Positions 13,988 to 18,709 of a stretch of 18,709 nucleotides of DNA are shown in pieces. The stretch's first letter is position 1, and each line of letters opens with the position of its first letter. The translations under genes were made by a program, and so were the position numbers. The stretch comes from Reyranella sp. (lineage in GTDB: Bacteria > Pseudomonadota > Alphaproteobacteria > Reyranellales > Reyranellaceae): the NCBI GenBank assembly GCA_016780605.1, contig JADHLS010000013.1, positions 1 to 18,709 on the forward strand, written 5' to 3'. The notes under the pieces are model-generated. The model made no database searches. It saw nothing but the letters and a program-made list of their open reading frames with translations, and was not told the origin of the DNA.

Positions 13988-15183
13988 CTGAGATCCTCCG
14001 CGAGGCGAATGCCTCCGAACATCCAGCGCCCGTCGGGCGGGAAAAAGTTGCGATAAGTCGAACGCATGTGGCCCTCGGGTGTGGCCGAGCAGCCTCCCCG
14101 CAACACCATCTGGTTCGCCATGAACTTGCCGTTGTACTCGCCGATCGCACCGTCCGGCTCGCGATAGCCTGGATAGGCAACGTAGGGACTGGCCGTCCAC
14201 TCCCAGACGATGCCGATGTCATCGACAGCGCCGGCACGGGCGGCGATCTCCCATTCAGCTTCGCGCGGCAGGCGCTTGCCCGCCCACTTGGCGAAGGCTG
14301 CGGCCTCGAAGCCGCTCACGTGGCAGACCGGAAGGCTGGGATCCAGCGGCTGCACCCCCGAGAGAGTGAAGACCTGCCAACCGGCGCTGTGCTTCTCCCA
14401 ATAGAGCGGCGCCGTCCAGCCCCGTTGATTGACGCAATCCCATCCGGCCGATAGCCAGAACTCGGGCCGCTGGTAGCCGCCATCCTCGATGAAGGCGAGA
14501 TACTCCGCGCAACTGACCGGCCGCGAGGCGAGCGCGAAAGGCTCCAGCCAGACGCGATGACGCGGCCCTTCGTTGTCGAAGGCGAAGCCTTGGCCATCGT
14601 GTCCGATCTCGCACAGCCCGCCCTCGAAGTCGCGCCATGCGAGCGCCGTTGACTTTTGCGCCGCCACGATCGCCGCACGGTAGGCTGGCTTCAGCGGATT
14701 GAGCGACAGCAGGTGCTTGGCATCCATCAGGATCAGCTCCTGATGCTGCTGCTCGTGGTGTAACCCGAGCTCGACGACGGCATCGATGGCATTGTTGCCG
14801 CTCTCCAGCAGCTCGGTCATGGCGTCCGAGACGTGACGACGATACGCCATGATCTCGGCGGCGCCAGGCCGGGTAATCATGCCGCGCTGCGGTCGCGGAT
14901 GGCGCGGCCCGACGGCCTCGTAGTAGGAATTGAAGAGATACTCGTAGACGGGATCGAACTTGCGGTAGCCGCGCGCATGCGGCGCCAGCACGAAGGTCTC
15001 GAAGAACCAGGTCGTGTGCGCCAAGTGCCACTTGGTCGGACTGGCGTCGGCCATCGACTGGACCGTCTGGTCCTCGGCCGATAGCGGCTCAGCAAGTTGT
15101 TCGGTGAAGGTGCGGACGTCCGCGAAGCGCTTGGCGTGAGAATCGCCGTGCGTCCGCACGCCACGCGTTATCAAGTTAGACAC
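13984..15183 (-). CDS. egtB: Ergothioneine biosynthesis sulfoxide synthase
   Basis: EgtB is an iron(II) enzyme that uses O2 to join hercynine with a thiol (gamma-glutamyl-cysteine or cysteine) and form the sulfoxide. The N-terminal DinB-like domain has HLAHTTWFFE (53-62) and HHEQQHQEL (142-150); the iron ligands should be a His of the first motif plus His143 and His147. The C-terminal formylglycine-generating-enzyme-like domain spans about 195-399, with RHRVWLEPFALASRPVSCAEYLAFIEDGGY, SGFEAAAFAKWAGKRLPREAEWE and WEWTASPY...VLRGGCSATP...RNFFPPDGRWMFGGIRLAED. I chose GTG 15183, which has GGAGG 4 bp before it, and 399 residues. The next in-frame start (GTG/ATG beyond 15183) would run into the divergent gene. 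No egtA, egtC or egtE is visible here. Confidence 0.95.
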   Translation of the reverse strand: MSNLITRGVRTHGDSHAKRFADVRTFTEQLAEPLSAEDQTVQSMADASPTKWHLAHTTWFFETFVLAPHARGYRKFDPVYEYLFNSYYEAVGPRHPRPQRGMITRPGAAEIMAYRRHVSDAMTELLESGNNAIDAVVELGLHHEQQHQELILMDAKHLLSLNPLKPAYRAAIVAAQKSTALAWRDFEGGLCEIGHDGQGFAFDNEGPRHRVWLEPFALASRPVSCAEYLAFIEDGGYQRPEFWLSAGWDCVNQRGWTAPLYWEKHSAGWQVFTLSGVQPLDPSLPVCHVSGFEAAAFAKWAGKRLPREAEWEIAARAGAVDDIGIVWEWTASPYVAYPGYREPDGAIGEYNGKFMANQMVLRGGCSATPEGHMRSTYRNFFPPDGRWMFGGIRLAEDLR

Positions 15184-15277
15184 GGCTCCTCCGCCCCGCG
15201 GCAACGCCGGCGACGATAGCCGGTTGCAATGCCACGGTCGCGCTTCCACTGTGGACGCCTGCAACGTAGGGACGCCA

Positions 15278-16195
15278 GTGCCGATTTGCGAGATCGATCC
15301 GTGGCGCACTCAATATTTTGAGAGCGTGCCCTGTCCGGAGAACGTTTTCATTCCGACTGAGGACAGCGACGCGTGGATGTGGAATCCCCCGCATCGCTGG
15401 GTCTACGACAAACTTGCTGTTGCGCTCAGTCAGGGCCTCGTCGCGGCGCCGCATGGCGTCGCTCCGCAGAACTATCCGGTTTTCTCCAAGCCAATCTACA
15501 ACTTAAAGGGCATGGGAGTGGGGAGTCGCGTGCTTGCTTCGCCCGACGACTACGCCGACGCGTACCGGCCAGGTCATTTCTGGACGACCCTGCTCGAGGG
15601 TGCGCATGTCAGCAGTGACGTCGCTTTGGTCGACGGCGTCCCGCATTGGTGGCGACACGCCATCGGGGTTGCTAGCGGTGCTGGCACTTTTGATCACTGG
15701 CAGGTCCAGGCCGAGGCTTCGCCTGGCGTCGAGCAGTGGTGCGGCGCGTGGTGCCGCGAGCACCTCAGGGGCTACACGGGTCTGCTCAACCTCGAGACCA
15801 TCGGCAGCCGTATCATCGAGGTGCACCTGCGGTTCGCCGACCAATGGCCCGACCTGTACGGCGCGGGCTGGGTCGAGGCAGCCGTGCGGCTCTATGAAAA
15901 GGGCGAATGGCGCTTCGACGATTCGAAGCGACGCACGGGATACAGCGTCGTTTTGTTCGTTCCACACGGATGGGTGTACCGGCATCCGCCTGCGGAATTG
16001 CAGCGCACGATCATCGGCTCACCCGGCGTCTCCAGCCTGCAGATCACGTTTCACCAGGAACTGCCGCCCGGTCGGCATGCCATGCCGCCGGGCGGCTTTC
16101 GGGTAGCCATCGTCAATTGTTGGGATCGCGCCGCCGGCGATGCGGCGCGCGAACGACTACGCGTCCACTTCGAGGCGACGCGCCTGTCTCTCTAG
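15278..16195 (+). CDS. Uncharacterised protein with ATP-grasp-like motifs, divergent from egtBD
   Basis: The function is not known to me. The 305-residue product reads like an ATP-grasp fold: [18 protein letters not shown] (69-86) resembles the lysine and glycine-rich ATP-binding loop, [26 protein letters not shown] (99-124) resembles the acidic middle strand, and [30 protein letters not shown] (166-195) resembles the Mg-binding N...E...R tail. It also has an N-terminal [21 protein letters not shown] (33-53). Four Cys are present. No signal peptide or membrane segment is seen. I chose GTG 15278 (AGGGA about 4-5 bp before); TTG 15224 and GTG 15251 are in frame. The 94-bp gap to egtB would hold both promoters; I could not identify clear hexamers. 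Confidence 0.8.
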   Translation: MPICEIDPWRTQYFESVPCPENVFIPTEDSDAWMWNPPHRWVYDKLAVALSQGLVAAPHGVAPQNYPVFSKPIYNLKGMGVGSRVLASPDDYADAYRPGHFWTTLLEGAHVSSDVALVDGVPHWWRHAIGVASGAGTFDHWQVQAEASPGVEQWCGAWCREHLRGYTGLLNLETIGSRIIEVHLRFADQWPDLYGAGWVEAAVRLYEKGEWRFDDSKRRTGYSVVLFVPHGWVYRHPPAELQRTIIGSPGVSSLQITFHQELPPGRHAMPPGGFRVAIVNCWDRAAGDAARERLRVHFEATRLSL

Positions 16196-16359
16196 GGGTT
16201 GCGTCGCAGGAAGCCCGCAAACAGGCTGACGACGAACAACACCAGCGCAATCACGAACAGGATCTGCGCCATGCCGGTGGCGGTCGAAGCGATCCCGCCG
16301 AAGCCGAACAAGCCGGCCAACAACGCGATCACGAGGAACATCAGCGCCCAATAAAGCAT
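16192..16359 (-). CDS. DUF1328 family small membrane protein
   Basis: The product is 55 residues: [55 protein letters not shown]. It has two hydrophobic helices (about 3-22 and 30-51) joined by a [11 protein letters not shown] turn, as usual for the YtjA/DUF1328 family. These proteins are widespread in proteobacteria and of unknown role. The start is the ATG at 16359, with AAGGAG 6 bp before it; the ATG at 16365 would leave no spacing. The stop (CTA read on the plus strand, 16192-16194) shares the palindrome CTAG with the stop of the convergent gene at 16193-16195. Confidence 0.9.
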   Translation of the reverse strand: MLYWALMFLVIALLAGLFGFGGIASTATGMAQILFVIALVLFVVSLFAGFLRRNP

Positions 16360-16429
16360 CGTCATCTCCTTGAGGTGTTCGCTCCTCAGCGAGTCAACGC
16401 CCTGTTGTTGGCATGGGTTCCTGGGCTGG

Positions 16430-16457
16430 CCCGGCAACTCCAGCCCGGCAACTCCAG
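16430..16457. repeat. Tandem 14-bp duplication in the intergenic region
   Basis: The 14-mer CCCGGCAACTCCAG occurs at 16430-16443 and immediately again at 16444-16457. It lies between the start of the DUF1328 gene (minus) and the start of the 44-residue membrane protein gene (plus), in a region that may contain both promoters. Confidence 0.85.
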
Positions 16458-16508
16458 CATCGGGGTGGCGTTCCCTCAGTCCTGAAGACCAACGCCAACG
16501 GAGCCCCC

Positions 16509-16643
16509 ATGGAACGTAAGATAACGCCCGTTGAGGCGCGCAGCGGCGTCGTCAAAGGCCGAATCCTGAGCATCCTGCTGCTGTCGTCGGTGGGCGCAGT
16601 CGCCGCCCTCGGCCTGGCCTGGCTGTTCCTCATCCCGAGGTAG
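16509..16643 (+). CDS. Small single-pass membrane protein (44 residues)
   Basis: The product starts [24 protein letters not shown] and has one hydrophobic helix, about residues 20-41 ([25 protein letters not shown]). The basic, short N-terminal leader with TPxEAR-like sequence is seen in many small alphaproteobacterial membrane proteins of unknown function. The ATG is preceded by GGAG 6 bp upstream. A longer frame from 16413 is open but has no codon evidence. Function unknown. Confidence 0.65.
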   Translation: MERKITPVEARSGVVKGRILSILLLSSVGAVAALGLAWLFLIPR

Positions 16644-16655
16644 GAGCTTCCTCCC

Positions 16656-16922
16656 TCAGCGCTGGTCGTCGAACTCCGGATGTCGGCGAACGTAGGCGAC
16701 GACGAAGCTACAAGCGGGAACGATCTTGAAGCCACGGCGATGAGCGTCGGCCAGCGCTTCGCCGACCAGGCGCGAAGCGAAGCCTTTGCCTTCATCCGCC
16801 GACGGCACCTCGGTGTGGGTGAAGATCATGCGGTCGCCCTGTTCACGGTAGACTGCAATGGCGAGTCCGTGATCGGTCTCCATCTCGTAGCGGTGGGCCT
16901 CTGGGTTATGCCGCACCGTCAT
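16656..16922 (-). CDS. Single-domain GNAT-type N-acetyltransferase (YidJ-like)
   Basis: The 88-residue product is a short version of the GNAT fold: RYEMETDHGLAIAVYREQGDRMIFTHTEVP (11-40), EGKGFASRLVGEALADAHRRGFKIVPACSFVVAYVRRHPEF (44-84). The second block carries the acetyl-CoA pyrophosphate loop (GKGFAS) and the conserved Cys71 seen in this family (At1g77540/YidJ type). The acetyl acceptor is unknown. AGGGGG lies about 4-5 bp before the ATG. The gene follows the lipoprotein gene by 21 bp in the same direction. Confidence 0.9.
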   Translation of the reverse strand: MTVRHNPEAHRYEMETDHGLAIAVYREQGDRMIFTHTEVPSADEGKGFASRLVGEALADAHRRGFKIVPACSFVVAYVRRHPEFDDQR

Positions 16923-16943
16923 GTTGTCCCCCTCGACTCGATT

Positions 16944-17234
16944 TCAGCCCTGAGACCGCCAGGCGTATTCGTTGCGGGCGCAGCGCTCGAAGCTCTCGGT
17001 GTATGGCTGAATGCCATACGATTGGCAGGCCAGGCGCGCCGCTGTCATGAGCTCGGCCGATGTGTAAGCCGAGCCGGCGCGGCCACCGCGGGCGCGGCAC
17101 TTGTCGTATTCCGGCGACCCCACGCGGAGGCCGTAACTTGCGCAGGCGTCCTCACTCGCCACCGTGCGCTTTTCTATGGAGCAGGCGCCAAGCATCGTTG
17201 TCGCGACGCCGATCATCGCCATTCGGACCAACAT
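16944..17234 (-). CDS. Lipoprotein with duplicated Cys-x-SYG motif
   Basis: The product is 96 residues. The signal peptide MLVRMAMIGVATTMLGAC ends in a lipobox with the Cys at residue 18. The mature part contains two similar blocks: CASYGLRVGSPEYDKC (about 30-45) and CQSYGIQPYTESFERC (about 69-84). This is a C..YG...GT..F..C-type repeat found in small proteobacterial lipoproteins of unknown function; each block may make one disulfide. The start ATG 17234 has GGAGG 7 bp before it and gives a proper signal peptide; an upstream ATG-type start at 17264 lacks one. It follows the ABC substrate-binding gene by 75 bp. Trafficking and role unknown. Confidence 0.85.
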   Translation of the reverse strand: MLVRMAMIGVATTMLGACSIEKRTVASEDACASYGLRVGSPEYDKCRARGGRAGSAYTSAELMTAARLACQSYGIQPYTESFERCARNEYAWRSQG

Positions 17235-17309
17235 TCGCACGCCTCCTGGGAGCGTCGTTCGCACTCGCCACGCGATAACGCTCGGAGGCAGGCCGAGTTC
17301 CTGCGCGGC

Positions 17310-18709
17310 TCAGCGGTCGACCTCCCAGAACATGGGATAGGACGACTGGATCAGACCCTTGAGATCGGCGCGATAGCCCGTCGGTATGGTGAACTGACCC
17401 CACATCACCGAGGGCACCATCTCGTAGGCTATGGCCTGGATATCCGCCGCGATCTTCTTGCGCTCCTCGGGTGTCGCGGCGCGCGTGAACGCCTTCAGGA
17501 GGTCGGGCACGCGGTTGTCGCACGACCAGCCGGGGAAGTCGTTGCAGGTCGCGGCGACATAGAAATGGGTCAACGGCGAGTACATGTCGGTGCCGTTGGA
17601 GTAGACGGGGAACATCGACCAGCCATCCTTCTTGGCACGGCGCGCCAACACCGTCGGCCAATCGCGCGGCTGCTGCTCGACGGTGAAGCCTACGTCTCTC
17701 ATGTTCTGCACCAGCACGCGTGAAGCCGTCTGGCTGATCGAGCCCGCCACTTCGAGGACGATGACGGGCTCGCCTTTGTAGCCCGAAGCCTTCAGCTCTT
17801 CCCGGGCCGCGGCCAGGTCGACCTTGGCGACGCCTGCCCCGGCATCGGTGCTGAGGGGCGTGCCGCACATCCAGAAAGATGGGCACGACTTGGCGCGGAA
17901 CTGGTCGGGTACGCCGATCGCCGTCAGTGTGGCGTCCTGGTCGACCAGCTTCCACATCACCTTGCGCACCGCCGCATTGTCGAACGGCGGAAAGGCATGG
18001 TTGAGACGGAAATTGCCCTGGAACTGGTGGATGCCGCCCAGCCCCATCAGCTTGACGCCCTTGTCCTTCTCCAGGAGCGGCAGCATGTCGAACGGCAGGT
18101 ATTGCATGTAGTCGATCTCGCCCTGCATCAGGGCGTTGGCTCCGGTCGACTGGTCCGGCATCACGCGCAGCGTAAGCTGGTCGATCTTCACCGTCTTGCC
18201 GCCGGCCAGGAAGTCCGGCGCCTCCTTACGCGGCACGTAGGTCGGATTGCGCTCGAGCACCATGGCGTTGCCCGGCCGCCATTGATCCTTGAGGAAGCGA
18301 AACGGGCCCGAGCCGATCGGCTCGCCGATGCGCTGGTCCGCCGGCGTAGCAGCAAGCTTCGCCGGCATCATCACCGGCAGCGGTGCATTGGGCTTGCCCA
18401 GCACCTCGAGCAGCAGCGGGAACGGCTGCTTCAGCACCAGCTTGAAGGTCCTGGTGTCTACGGCCGTGAGCTGCTCGGTATCCGTCATCAGCATCTTGCC
18501 CAGCGGATCGCGCACCGACCAGCGCTTGAGCGACGCCACGCAATCCTCGGCGGTGACGGGATTGCCATCGTGCCATTTGAGGCCGTCGCGCAGCACGAAG
18601 GTCCAGATGAGCTTGTCGGAACTGCTGTCGTAGCTCTCGACCATCTGGGGCTTGATCTCGCCCTTCTCGTTCATGGCGAACAGCATGTCGAACACATGCA
18701 GCCCGAAGG
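17310..18709 (-). CDS. ABC transporter substrate-binding protein, family 5 (peptide/opine/nickel type), N-terminus off window
   Basis: This is the C-terminal part of a periplasmic binding protein of the SBP_bac_5 (DppA/OppA) family. The frame is open to the right edge (...FGLHVFDMLFAMNEKGEIKPQMVESYDSS), so the start, signal peptide and roughly the first 50-70 residues are missing. Features include WTFVLRDGLKWHDGNPVTAEDCVASLKRW, GSGPFRF, LERNPTY, and the C-terminal RKKIAADIQAIAYEMVPSVMWGQFTIPTGYR typical of the family. The ligand is not predictable. Permease and ATPase genes are not in the window. Downstream, at 75 bp, is the lipoprotein gene. Confidence 0.93.
   Translation of the reverse strand, partial: FGLHVFDMLFAMNEKGEIKPQMVESYDSSSDKLIWTFVLRDGLKWHDGNPVTAEDCVASLKRWSVRDPLGKMLMTDTEQLTAVDTRTFKLVLKQPFPLLLEVLGKPNAPLPVMMPAKLAATPADQRIGEPIGSGPFRFLKDQWRPGNAMVLERNPTYVPRKEAPDFLAGGKTVKIDQLTLRVMPDQSTGANALMQGEIDYMQYLPFDMLPLLEKDKGVKLMGLGGIHQFQGNFRLNHAFPPFDNAAVRKVMWKLVDQDATLTAIGVPDQFRAKSCPSFWMCGTPLSTDAGAGVAKVDLAAAREELKASGYKGEPVIVLEVAGSISQTASRVLVQNMRDVGFTVEQQPRDWPTVLARRAKKDGWSMFPVYSNGTDMYSPLTHFYVAATCNDFPGWSCDNRVPDLLKAFTRAATPEERKKIAADIQAIAYEMVPSVMWGQFTIPTGYRADLKGLIQSSYPMFWEVDR

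Noticed and set aside
13988..14200. Extended N-terminus for EgtD from 14200
   Set aside because: The extra 71 codons are the egtB gene in another frame; a good Shine-Dalgarno and ATGA overlap mark 13987 as the start.
15184..15309. Longer EgtB starting at 15309
   Set aside because: It would run into the divergent gene, lacks family similarity, and the GTG at 15183 has a strong GGAGG.
1..18709. CRISPR array, tRNA, rRNA, integrase or transposase
   Set aside because: No regularly spaced repeats, cloverleaf-like sequence, or DDE/tyrosine recombinase motif was seen on either strand by eye. A dedicated scan (tRNAscan-SE, Infernal, ISfinder) was not possible.

Overview
The window is high-GC and densely coded, with genes on both strands and frequent ATGA stop/start overlaps. 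Gene content (an EPS-type cluster, egtBD, a COG3964 amidohydrolase, small 'TPxEAR'-type and DUF1328-type membrane proteins) and a palindromic repeat beginning CCTCACCCTGAGGAGC point to an alphaproteobacterium, probably of the Hyphomicrobiales/Reyranella type. The genus is an inference. I saw no rRNA, tRNA, CRISPR array, transposase or phage gene.

Layout. (1) 1-5141, minus strand: part of an extracellular polysaccharide cluster, read right to left. It holds a membrane-anchored helical protein of unknown function, a polytopic O-antigen ligase/polymerase-type protein, a polyisoprenyl-phosphate sugar phosphotransferase (chain initiation) and a glutamine-hydrolysing asparagine synthase whose C-terminus lies off the left edge. 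(2) 5203-7530, minus strand: a transglutaminase-like cysteine protease, a probable decayed methyltransferase fragment, a DUF2161-type PD-(D/E)XK-like protein and a single-domain response regulator. (3) 7675-9134, plus strand: an enolase-superfamily (mandelate racemase/muconate lactonizing type) dehydratase or racemase overlapping a small membrane protein gene. (4) 9233-11301, plus strand: a secreted trypsin-fold protein in which the catalytic His is replaced by Arg, overlapping an AlkZ/YcaQ-type DNA glycosylase gene. (5) 11321-12837, plus strand: a 105-bp composite palindromic repeat, a COG3964 amidohydrolase and a small conserved protein, closed by a bidirectional terminator.

(6) 13019-15183, minus strand: egtB and egtD, the sulfoxide synthase and histidine methyltransferase of ergothioneine synthesis, overlapping by 4 bp. 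Diverging from them is a gene (15278-16195) for an unfamiliar protein with ATP-grasp-like motifs. (7) 16192-18709: four small genes (DUF1328 membrane protein, 44-residue membrane protein, single-domain GNAT, duplicated-Cys-motif lipoprotein) and the 3' part of a family-5 ABC transporter substrate-binding protein gene that enters from the right edge.

The most interesting leads are the ATP-grasp-like gene head-to-head with egtBD, the His-to-Arg trypsin-fold protein coupled to a DNA glycosylase gene, the palindromic repeat abutting the amidohydrolase's ribosome-binding site, the Pho-box-like direct repeat at 7623-7640, and the methyltransferase remnant. No single, clearly new multi-gene system can be proven from the sequence alone.
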